Shown here: positions 49,596-60,852 of the stretch, piece by piece
Position numbering within the stretch: position 1 is the stretch's first letter
Layout of the letters: each line of letters opens with the position of its first letter
Notes under the pieces: model-generated
Seen by the model: only the letters and a program-made list of their open reading frames with translations
Database searches by the model: none
Told to the model about the DNA's origin: nothing
Origin: Cololabis saira
Taxonomy: Eukaryota; Chordata; Actinopteri; Beloniformes; Belonidae
Length of the DNA: 64,000 bases
Direction of reading: 5' to 3'
Assembly: GCF_033807715.1 (NCBI RefSeq)
Contig: NC_084589.1
Span: forward strand, 55,320,066 to 55,384,065
Position numbers and translations under genes: made by a program

Positions 49596-50447
49596 ATGGT
49601 TGTTTGCTCTCAGGGAGGAGGCTGGGAGGGATCAAGGTGTGTTTACCTGCAGGCTAATGCCTGTGCTGGCTAGCCTACGGTGTGAAGTGGTGTTGAGCCA
49701 CATTTTGTAATAATTTTATTTTTTTGTAATAAATGTCCAAAATGTAATAACTTTTTAATTTCATTTTGTAATAAACTGCCCCATCTTGTAATAGAATTTG
49801 CCACGTTATGTAATAAGTTATTGCATTTTGAGAAGATTATTATAAAATGCACTTGCAACTTTTTTATTTTCTAGGAAATGTAATAACATGGTGCATTATG
49901 TAATAAAACCTATTATTGTTGTTTGTTTAACAATGAATTCATACAAGAGTGACTTATGTTGTTTTTTATGCAATTGCCCTTAGAGCTATGTAGCCCTATA
50001 AATCTATGTATAAAACTGCAAATATAACTTTAGTTGCCTATTTGAAGTTTGGAATTATATAGGCCAATAACAAATGCTTTAGAATTGTTATTACATAATG
50101 CACCATGTTTGGAGATTGCCGGTGGTCCTGTTATCGGTTTTGTTTTGTTATAGGTTTACCTGGGTTTTCTTATTTAGTGGGGAAAGTGCATGGTCCGACC
50201 GCCCATTGCGTGGCTGGCCCTGTGCTGACCCTTCTTTTGTTCTTTTTGGCCGGGATCTCCATCTCCTTTTGTTTCATTACTTTTGGGTTAACCTTTTCCC
50301 TTTGTTTTTGAAAAAATAGCGGGGAAGCTCCAAACCCAGCTGGGGATGTGATTGCTCGGCGCGCACAGATAATTTCACTGGCTTGCTGCACCTGTTACGT
50401 ATAGAGTTGTTTGGTGGACTGGTCGTAGTTGTGAATTCAGGGTTGAA
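49596..50447 (+). repeat. Right-arm leader: TGTAATAA-rich DNA and 221-bp MITE
   Basis: 49,705-49,886 is the TGTAATAA-rich stretch. 49,887-50,107 is the MITE with ends CATGGTGCATTATGTAATAA and TTATTACATAATGCACCATG (exact inverted pair). 50,108-50,447 is non-coding DNA leading to gag; no LTR resembling 52,559-52,981 is present here. Confidence 0.75.
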
Positions 50448-51330
50448 ATGGCTGAAATTAAGGCGGTTTTTGCTGCTCCGTCTGAGGACGTCTTAGAAAA
50501 ATGCACAAAGGAGCAGTTGCTTGGAATTGCTGAGCATTATTCAGTGGTTATTGTTGGGGATAAACGTCTCAAGGAGAATATTAAAGCGGCTGTGAAGGCG
50601 AAGTTAGTTGAGATAGGAGTGATGACTTTTGATCCTGGGGCATTTCCTCCAGTTTCCACTACTATGCCTATCCAGACGCATGGGCTAACTTTTGAACAAC
50701 AAAAAGAGCTTCTTTTGCTGCAACTGCAATTTGATGAGCGTAAACATGAATTGGAGGTGAAAAGGCAGATTGAGGTGGAGGTGATCCGCCAACAAACAGA
50801 AAAGATCAAATTAGATCTGGAGGTACAGCGTCTGTCTCTGGGTAAAGATAGTGAGGGGTCTGGAGTTCAGGGCAGACAGGTGCGTCCTTTTGATATTAAT
50901 AATCTGCGATTGGTGCCAAAATTCAGTGAGAGAGACCCAGATGTTTTTTTCGCGTTGTTTGAACGTGTTGCGAAGGCGAGGAGCTGGTGTGATGCGGACT
51001 GTGCATTACTGCTCCGTTCTAACGGGTAAGGCACAAGAAGCATATTCTTCTTTGAGCTCTGAAGATAGCGCTAGCTATTAGAAGATAAAGTCTGCTGTGC
51101 TCAGGATTTATGAGCTTGTGCCAGAGGCATATCGTCAGCGATTCAGGTCGTGGGAGAGGAGAAATGGCCAGACGTATGTTGAATTTGCTAGGGACTTGGC
51201 TAGTCATTTTAAGCGCTGGATAACTGCACTTGAGATAACCACTTTTGATGACTTGTGTGATTTGGTTATTTTGGAGCAGTTCAAAAATGTGCTCCCTGGT
51301 CAAATGGCAACATACATTAATGAAAAGTAG
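50448..51330 (+). pseudogene. Gmr1-like element, right copy: gag, broken
   Basis: Start at 50,448 (MAEIKAVFAAPSED). The first frame ends CDADCALLLRSNG at 51,027 after the same frameshift as the left copy; the continuing frame has SVLTGKAQEAYSSLSSEDSASY followed by TAG, where the left copy keeps CAG. It resumes as YELVPEAYRQRFRSWERR to the TAG at 51,328 shared by both arms. The MITE of the left copy is absent, so this is the empty-site version. Confidence 0.85.
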
Positions 51331-52558
51331 GTCACCACTGCTGCGGACGCTGCTGTGTCAGCAGACGAATATATGCTGCTCCACAAGGGGAGTTTTAGAG
51401 AGGGCACGGCTGTGCATGATGACACGTGGAGAGGAAATCAGTTTGACGCTGTTTCGTCTGACCAGATGCGGCCAGAGAAAGCTGGCTCGTTTAAGTTTGA
51501 CCCTAAACCACGAGGTAATGTCAATAAGGGTACAAGCTGTAACTATTGCCACAAGACAGGCCACTGGAAAGCTGAGTGTCCTGTGTTACAGACTAGGAAA
51601 GAGGGGGTGAAGCCTAACATTAAACCAGCTGCGGCTGCTGCACCTGTTGCTACAGGCGGTGTCTCTGATGCGCTTCTCTCTGGTTGTGAACCTGAGGTTC
51701 TAGCTGCCTATCATCCTTTTATAAGAGATGGTTTTGTGTCACTAGTTGGAAGCAAGGCAAAAGTTCCCGTAAAAATCTTGAGGGATACAGGTGCTTATGA
51801 CTCGTACATAGTGGACTCTGTGTTGCCTTTTTCAGGAGAAACTGACACCGGCGGCCGCATCCTCAGTCGGGGGATGGGTTTAACCATTCTGCCTATTCCC
51901 TTGCACAAAATTATCCTTGACTGTGAGCTGGTGCAAGGCGAGGTGGCTGTAGGGGTGCGGCCGAGGCTGCCCATTGAAGGGGTGCAGGTTATATTGGGCA
52001 ATGGCTCGGCTGGTAGCCGTCTTTGGGCTGACACTCCCCCATCACCGGTAGTTACACTTTCTCCGATTGACTCTGTTCCTGATGGCTCCAGTGAGGTCTC
52101 CTCACATGAGGTCTCTTCTGCTTGTGTTGTCACACGTGCCATGGCTAAATCTGAGCAGGAGGTGTTACCTGACGGGACGTGTGGTGACGTGGATTTGGCG
52201 GTTCCCCCTCTGTCTGATTTTCCACTGTCTGTGTCACACAGTGAACTGCTGCAGGAGCAGCAGGGTGATTCATCCTTAAAGGAAATTCGTGATCGTACTT
52301 CATCTGTTTCTGTGATAAGTAGTGTGGCAAGTGGCTACTTCTTGCAAAATGGACTGTTGTTCAGAAGACGGGTCGATCTGGGTGATGACGCTGTGGGTGG
52401 TGCCGTTTACCAGTTGGTTGTGCCGGCTAAATTTTGTCCCTTGGTTTTAAAAATGGCCCATGATGAGAGTGGACACTTTGGTGTGAGAAAGACTTATCTC
52501 AACATCTTGACGCATTTTTTTTGGCCGCGCGTTAAAAGGGATGTCGCGGGTTTCGACG
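51331..52558 (+). pseudogene. Gmr1-like element, right copy: nucleocapsid-protease-integrase start
   Basis: CCHC CNYCHKTGHWKAEC, protease DTGAYDSYIVD and integrase H-x-H part (HDESGHFGVRKTYLN) in a single 402-residue frame, ending RDVAGFDV at 52,559. The second Cys pair of the zinc-binding domain and everything after it are deleted, and the frame runs straight into the LTR with no polypurine tract. The left copy has a different, smaller deletion, so the two were trimmed independently after duplication or came from different parents. Confidence 0.8.
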
Positions 52559-52981
52559 TGTGACGACCCTGTCTAATTGTGGGCATGCCTGACTTTCTCT
52601 CTGTTTTGTTTTTGAGGAGTCTGGTGTGAGCTGAGCTGATTGGGCTGATTTGGAGCACCTGGGCCCAGTACTACAGTACTACAGTACTACAGTACTACAG
52701 TACTACAGTGTTCCAGGCTATAAAACCTCCCTGCCTTCAGTGTGGCTCGCTCTTCCCTGCCAGCCCCATTCATTTGTTTGGTTTTGATTCTATTTTTCTT
52801 AACAACACGCATAACACATTTTCCACATTCACACACACTGACACTACTGATGTTGACCTCCACACCTCACAAGTTGGTTTGTTTTGCATTTGCCGTATTT
52901 TTCTTTAAAATAAATAGCATATTTTTATTTGCACTGTGTTGTTGTCCATTTTTGTCATGGCCTACGGGCCAGGTTATGACA
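52559..52981 (+). mobile_element. 3' LTR of the Gmr1-like element, compact copy
   Basis: TGTGACGACCCTG ... GGTTATGACA, 423 bp. Holds five to six octamer units (52,667-52,712), a TATA box (GCTATAAAACCTCC at 52,717) and AAATAAATAGC near 52,908. It represents the probable ancestral length of the LTR that reaches 3,148 bp on the left. Confidence 0.85.
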
Positions 52982-53014
52982 ATAACTAATAATAATGTCA
53001 TAATCCGTGTATAT

Positions 53015-53155
53015 ATCACGACCACGGATCCCATTGACTTCGCATAGTGCTATATCCGTGGTGCTCACACGGAATTATACCATTTTCCGTGTTTATACCA
53101 CGGAAAATAATGGTGAGAGGTCGTGGGCATTTCACGGATTTTTGTGAGATCAGGT
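53015..53155. repeat. CCGTG/CACGG-rich short repeat, private to right arm
   Basis: Contains ATCACGACCACGGATCCC, TATACCACGGAAAATAATGG and ATTTCACGGATTTTTGTGAG, with several CACGG/CCGTG inversions able to fold. Probably a small DNA element; no coding. Confidence 0.45.
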
Positions 53156-53156
53156 T

Positions 53157-53885
<729 letters not shown>

Positions 53886-53900
53886 TACATATAGTTGGAA

Positions 53901-56226
53901 GATTTAGGGCAGATTTGGAGGCAGATTTGGAGCAGATTTGGGGCAGATTTGGGGCAGATTTGGGGGCAGATTTTGGGTCAGATTTGGAGGCAGATTTGGG
54001 GGCAGATTTGGAGGCAGATTTGGAGCAGATTTGGAGGCAGATTTAGGGCAGATTTGGGGCAGATTTGGGGCAGATTTGGGGCAGATTTAGGGCAGATTTG
54101 GGGGCAGATTTGAGGGCAGATTTGGGGGCAGATTTGGGGCAGATTTAGGGCAGATTTGTGGCAGATTTGGGGCAGATTTGGGGCGGATTTGGGGGCAGAT
54201 TTGGGGGCAGATTTGGGGGCAGATTTGGGGCAGATTTGGGGCAGATTTAAGGCAGATTTGGGGCAGATTTGGGGCAGATTTGGAGGCAGATTTGGAGCAG
54301 ATTTGGAGGCAGATTTGGGGCAGATTTGGGGCAGATTTGGGGCAGATTTAGGGAAGATTTGGGGGCAGATTTGAGGGCAGATTTGGGGGCAGATTTGGGG
54401 CAGATTTAGGGCAGATTTGGGGCAGATTTGGGGCAGATTTGGGGCGGATTTGGGGGCAGATTTGGGGGCAGATTTGGGGCAGATTTGGGGCAGATTTAAG
54501 GCAGATTTGGGGCAGATTTGGGGCAGATTTGGGGCAGATTTGGAGGCAGATTTGGGGCAGATTTAGGGCAGATTTGGGGCAGATTTAGAGGCAGATTTGG
54601 GGGCAGATTTGGGGCAGATTTGGGGCAGATTTGGGGGCAGATTTGGGGGCAGATTTGGGGACAGATTTGGGGGCAGATTTGGGGCAGATTTGAGGGCAGA
54701 TTTGGGGCGGATTTGGGGGCAGATTTGGGGCAGATTTGAGGGCAGATTTGGGGCGGATTTGGGGGCAGATTTGGGGCAGATTTGAGGGCAGATTTGGGGC
54801 AGATTTGGGGGCAGATTTGGGCAGATTTGGGGACAGATTTGGGGCAGATTTGGGGCAGATTTGGGGACAGATTTGGGGCAGATTTGGGGACAGATTTAGG
54901 GCAGATTTGGGGCAGATTTGGGGCAGATTTGGGGCAGATTTGGGGGCAGATTTAGGGCAGATTTGGGGCAGATTTGGGGCAGATTTGGGGGCAGATTTGG
55001 GGCAGATTTTGGGCAGATTTAGGGCAGATTTGAGGGCAGATTTGGGGCGGATTTGGGGGCAGATTTGGGGGCAGATTTGGGGCAGATTTGGGGCAGATTT
55101 GGAGGCAGATTTGGGGCAGATTTAGGGGTCAGATTTGGGGGCAGATTTAGGGCAGATTTGGGGGCGGATTTAGGGCAGATTTAGGGGCAGATTTAGGGCA
55201 GATTTGGGGGCAGATTTAGGGCAGATTTAGGGCAGATTTTGGGGCAGATTTAGGGCAGATTTGGGGCAGATTTGGGGGCAGATTTGGGGGCGGATTTAGG
55301 GCAGATTTGGGGGCAGATTTAGGGCAGATTTGGGGCAGATTTGGGGGCAGATTTAGGGCAGATTTTGGGCAAATTTGGGGCAAATTTGGGGGCAGATTTG
55401 GAGGCGGATTTGGGGGCAGATTTAGGGCAGATTTGGGGGCAGATTTGGGGGTAGATTTGGGGGCACATTTGGGGCAGATTTTGGGGCAGATTTGGGGCAG
55501 ATTTGGGGGCAGATTTGGGGGCAGATTTGGGGGTAGATTTGGGGGCACATTTGGGGCAGATTTTGGGGCAGATTTAGGGCAGATTTGGAGGCAGATTTGG
55601 GGCAGATTTGGGGGTAGATTTGGGGGCAAATTTTGGGGCAGATTTAGGGCAGATTTGGGGGCAGATTTGGAGGCAGATTTGGGGTCACATTTGGGGCAGA
55701 TTTTGGGGCAGATTTAGGGCAGATTTGGAGGCAGATTTGGGGCAGATTTGGAGGCAGATTTGGGGCAGATTTGGAGGCAGATTTTGGGTCAGATTTGGAG
55801 GCAGATTTTGGGGCAGATTTGGGGGCAGATTTAGGGCAGATTTGGGGGCAGATTTAGGGACAGATTTTGGGGCAGATTTGGGGGCAGATTTGGAGGCAGA
55901 TTTGGGGGCAGATTTAGGGCAGATTTGGAGGCAGATTTGGGGCAGATTTGGGGCAGATTTGGGGCAGATTTAGGGCAGATTTGGGGGCAGATTTAGGGCA
56001 GATTTGGAGGCAGATTTGGGGCAGATTTGGGGCAGATTTGGGGGCAGATTTAGGGCAGATTTGGGGGCAGATTTAGGGCAGATTTGGAGGCAGATTTGGG
56101 GGCAGATTTGGGGGTAGATTTGGGGGCAGATTTGGGGGCAGACTTTGATCCAGATTTGGGGCAGATTTGGGGGCAGATTTAGGGCAGATTTAGGGCAGAT
56201 TTGGGGGCAGATTTGGGGCAGATTTG
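53901..56226 (+). repeat. G-rich minisatellite, right copy
   Basis: About 2.3 kb of GGGGCAGATTT-type units, 11-13 bp, with GGAGGCAGATTT, AGGGCAGATTT and other variants. Local blocks of several units recur (for example around 54,040-54,160 and 54,300-54,420), a higher-order pattern that indicates multi-unit duplications. Open frames (GADLGQIWGRF) are artefacts. Confidence 0.95.
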
Positions 56227-56729
56227 TGTGATGAGGGTCTGTTAAAGGGCCAGTCCTCTCTTTGGCCTACGAAGTAGCTGCTGTTGTCTTCAGTAGTTTC
56301 TAACACATATATTGTAAATCTCTTTCTGAACCGTGATCTCAGAGTTCTGACCCGGGACCTTAGCGGTTAGCGGCTAGCTAAAGGTGGCAACTTGTGCCTG
56401 CTGGGAGTTAAATATTAATCTAATCTAACAAGTTTTACTGCAGTATTCTGGAGGACAAAGTTCAGTGTCTCTGCAGTTGGAGACACCAGTCTACTTTATG
56501 ACCTCACAGCTTAGATTACAGGCTAACTCTCATCCAGAAACATTACATTTATCTAACATAAAATAAACCATCTGTACATGAATACAACTCAGAATGGAGC
56601 GAGGACTCATCTGGATGAAGTGTTTCTGACTGTGTGAGTTTTATTTCCCTTTTTCTACTTTTTAATGTCAATAGTTTAATAACTGTGATCAAGCAGATTC
56701 TGGAGACTTTATAAGAACCTCATAGAGGG
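56227..56729. other. Unique-looking DNA, nothing recognised
   Basis: About 500 bp just outside the duplicated block. A short possible signal-like frame with donor GTGAGT near 56,593-56,640 contains a stop (MERGLIWMKCF then TGA), so no exon is claimed. Confidence 0.4.
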
Positions 56730-57440
<711 letters not shown>

Positions 57441-58189
57441 ATTCGTGTTCGTTTGTCTGGTGAACCAAAAGAAAAACTAGTGGAATAGAATCACAGGTTA
57501 ATACAAACTTTTAATTTGTAAAGTACAAGGTTTTCCGGCCGGAGGTTCATTTGTCTCAGACCTCGGTGAGTAGGAGAGAAATGCACACATGGTCATCGAT
57601 CCAGTTCATTTTTATACTAGAAAGGGGGGTGTTCTTTACACGTGAATCTCATTGGTGGAGCCAGCTACGGGGAAGACACCTTAACGTGTCACTTCCAACT
57701 CTACATTTCCTTTCCCTGGGGGTCATGCCTAGAGCACAGATACTGAGCATGCGCAGTGGCTTCCTGCAGCCTGTTTGGCGTCAGAATGAATTAGAAGTAG
57801 CAGCCACCGTGACACTGACTTTCACGGAGACAGAGATGTTGTAGATGATGTGGAGGACAGGAAAACCACATTATTTGGTGGTCACAGTAAAAGTTAGAAT
57901 AACTATATAAATAGTATACAATAAAATAAAGCGAGTGAGTGGCAGCACGCCGTTGCTGCGCTAAACGCCGTGAGTTCCCCGGTGCAACAGGGGGACACAC
58001 GTCCCCCCGTCTTTTCAAAATCATGTTTTTTTCCCCTTACTTTTTACAATTTAAAAACTAACGGTAGGCTCAGCCTTAAATTGCAAATTATCAAGACACT
58101 GTATGAAAGCGATACGAAAACGGCCCGGCAGCCCCGCTTCACCCCCGCTCCCCCTCCTCCTCCTCTCCCGTCTCCCCTCAGAGCTGCTC
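57441..58189. other. Unassigned, probably old repeat DNA
   Basis: No gene supported; frames at 57,551-57,844 and 57,970-58,239 lack recognisable domains. GAGCATGCGCAGTGGCTTCC and surrounding text look like a decayed LTR or DNA element. Confidence 0.4.
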
Positions 58190-58300
58190 AGAGCGGGTTT
58201 ATGGTTCTGCGTTACACCAACGCAGAGCCTACGGCGTAGGTGCGCGTCGCCGCGTACCCTACGCCGTAGGCTCTGCGTCGTTTTAACGCGGGACCCTAAT
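58190..58300. repeat. Palindromic MITE, best copy
   Basis: TTATGGTTCTGCGTTACACC-AACGCAGAGCCTACGGCG-TAGG is followed by CCTACGCCGTAGGCTCTGCG and TTTTAACGCGGGACC: an imperfect hairpin about 100 bp long. Partial copies occur near 7,200-7,310, 11,025-11,075 and 39,283-39,360. Confidence 0.7.
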
Positions 58301-59144
58301 TTAGGCACCATACACCTGCACGTAAAGGTTTCACGTGCGTAAAACTCATATATGAAAAAAATCTGAGTCCCTTTAGGGGCTCCGTGGGGCTCCCTAAACG
58401 CAGCCCCTCATTTGTTCTGTCCTAAAGCGCTGCGTGTGAGGAGGTTCCCCGCGTGTCACTGCGGCTGCAGCTCCAGCAGCACCAGAGTCCTGACTGACTG
58501 AGCTTCACACACAGAGAAACACGATCAGCGCTATTTTATTTTATTTTATTATTTTATTATTTTAAGTCTGATATATGTTGTGATACGTGATGACATTATT
58601 AAGAGTATGACATGAATCTGGCTTCATTTCACCACCTCAATCCCTGCGTCGCCAGTTCCCCGTGTCTTAAGTAAATTCTTACGGGAGGGTGAGGGTTGCC
58701 CTAAAGATAAGCAGATTTTTTGGTTAGTTTTTTCTTTTTAGATCCGAGGATTTGCGTAGAAGGTGGCTTCCGCAACTTTCAGGCGCTTTTTCTGCGCAAG
58801 CAAGCTTTATAGATGAGGCCCCTGGTCTGTAGTTAAGAGTTCCATGTTATTATACCTGTCCTCAGCAAGAAGTTACAGTATTGACCCACCCTAAAAACCT
58901 TCAAAAAACTCTATGAGTGTGCAAATATATATATTAAATAACAAAGAGTGGTCTTAAATAAATAAAACAGTACTAATAAATAAATAAATAAAACTTTAAA
59001 CAATATTTTCCCTAAAATCCTGACTATCAAAGTTCTGTCCTCAGTTTCTGTCAACTCCGTCAGATTCTTTTACAATCCTCACTAAATCAGGAAATAGAAT
59101 GGTCAGCTATTTCCCTGAGGACTTTTCTCTCCCTGCCTGTTCTG
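58301..59144. other. Unassigned non-coding DNA
   Basis: AT-rich with (TTTTA)n near 58,532-58,565 and TAAATAAATAAA near 58,975-58,992. No gene or classified repeat is recognised. Confidence 0.4.
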
Positions 59145-59826
59145 AATGCTACGCTAACACTCATTCTCTGGTAGCTTTAATGCTACGCTAACACTCATTC
59201 TCTGTTAGCTTTAATGCTACGCTAACACTCATTCTCTGGTAGCTTTAATGCTACGCTAACACTCATACTCTGGTAGCTTTAATGCTACGCTACCACTCAT
59301 TCTCTGGTAGCTTTAATGCTACGCTACCACTCATTCTCTGGTAGCTTTAATGCTACGCTAACACTCATTCTCTGGTAGCTTTAATGCTATGCTAACACTC
59401 ATACTCTGGTAGCTTTAATGCTACGCTACCACTCATTCTCTGGTAGCTTTAATGCTATGCTAACACTCATACTCTGGTAGCTTTAATGCTACGCTAACAC
59501 TCATACTCTGGTAGCTTTAATGCTATGCTAACACTCATACTCTGGTAGCTTTAATGCTACGCTAACACTCATACTCTGGTAGCTTTAATGCTACGCTAAC
59601 ACTCATTCTCTGGTAGCTTTAATGCTACGCTAACACTCATACTCTGGTAGCTTTAATGCTACGTTAACACTCATACTCTGGTAGCTTTAATGCTACGCTA
59701 ACACTCATACTCTGGTAGCTTTAATGCTACGCTAACACTCATACTCTGGTAGCTTTAATGCTACGCTACCACTCATACTCTGGTAGCTTTAATGCTACGC
59801 TAACACTCATACTCTGGTAGCTTTTA
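59145..59826. repeat. 34-bp minisatellite
   Basis: About 20 units of AATGCTACGCTAACACTCAT(A/T)CTCTGGTAGCTTT. Variation is mostly at three positions: CATACT/CATTCT, TAACAC/TACCAC and CTACG/CTATG, in patterns that change along the array. Confidence 0.95.
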
Positions 59827-60229
59827 GTATACTCTACTATACTAGATTTTTTGATATTTTAGACAAACAATGTTGATATTCCTCTGGTCACAGCTGGAAC
59901 ATGCCAACCCCGTTTCTCTGTTATGATCATGTTTTTAAACAGTAGTGGATTGAATTAAGGTATTTTGCCGTTAGGCGCGATATGGCAGCCACGCTTCCGT
60001 CAGTCTGCCCCAGGGCAGCTGTGGCTACAAACGTAGCTACCACCACCGGTGAGAATGTGTATGAATGAATAATGGTCTCTGTAAAGCTCTCGGTGCCTTG
60101 AAGGAGCTACATAAATCCAAGTCATTATATTAGTGAGGTTATTGAGACAGCTGGCAACTGAGGAAAAACCAGCTAGCTGTAGTGAACAATACATGTTTTG
60201 GCGGGAAAATACATGCCCTTTTGTCAACT
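59827..60229. other. Unassigned DNA upstream of short repeats
   Basis: No gene recognised. Immediately following are four copies of a 15-bp unit (GTCAGCGTCAACTCT) at 60,224-60,282. Confidence 0.4.
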
Positions 60230-60283
60230 CTGTCAGCGTCAACTCTGTCAGCGTCAACTCCGTCAGCGTCAACTCCGTCAGAC

Positions 60284-60301
60284 ACACACACACGCACACG
60301 C

Positions 60302-60367
<66 letters not shown>
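60284..60367. repeat. (CA)n microsatellite
   Basis: About 80 bp of CA with CG interruptions near the start; overlapping open frames are artefacts. Confidence 0.95.
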
Positions 60368-60369
<2 letters not shown>

Positions 60370-60394
60370 ACGTGTGTCATTCTTCTCTGTTTTC

Positions 60395-60547
60395 TAATTC
60401 TGCTTCTATAAATGTGTCCATTACCTTTGTTTTGAATAATATCTTGTATGCTTTTATTGAGTTTGCTAATTTAAGGTCGTGGTCTAATGAGTTCCACAGT
60501 TTTACTCCTAAAACGGATAAACATCTGCCCTTTGTGTTTGTTCTTAC
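60395..60547 (-). pseudogene. 3' fragment of a LINE B family member
   Basis: Close match to 30,728-30,875: TGTGTCCATTACCTTTGTTT, GAATAATATCTTGTATGCTT and GTTCCACAGTTTTACTCCTA. It covers the end of the RT C-terminus on the minus strand. Confidence 0.8.
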
Positions 60548-60852
60548 TTACAGGGTCTAAGGTGTTTCAGTAATTCAGAGTCAATGATGATCTTTTGTCC
60601 TGGAGACAGAAACTAAGAGCAAACGTGTGATTAAATGGAGTGTAAATGTGTGTTGAGGGTGTGAGCTGAGCTGCAGCTCCATGACTCCATCTAGCGGTCG
60701 GATAGTAGAAGTGCAGCAGCTTCCTCACTGCTGTCGGACATGAAGCTGAAGAGAAGATCAGTCAGAGCTGCTGGTTGAACATCTACCATGACGTGTGTTT
60801 CCTCTGCAGATGAAGGTAGAAGGTGTGTGTGAGCTGATGTGAATCCAGCAGC
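60548..60852 (+). other. Probable 5' flank / 5' UTR of the NLR-type gene
   Basis: The sequence leads into the first coding exon; a preceding AG with pyrimidines (TGTTTCCTCTGCAG, ending near 60,810) may be the acceptor of a 5' UTR exon. No promoter can be pointed to. Confidence 0.4.

Noticed and set aside
59145..59826. CRISPR array
   Set aside because: Contiguous 34-bp tandem units without unique spacers, in vertebrate DNA.
60000..60560. Cys-Val and Thr-His repeat proteins
   Set aside because: (CA)n microsatellite read in several frames.
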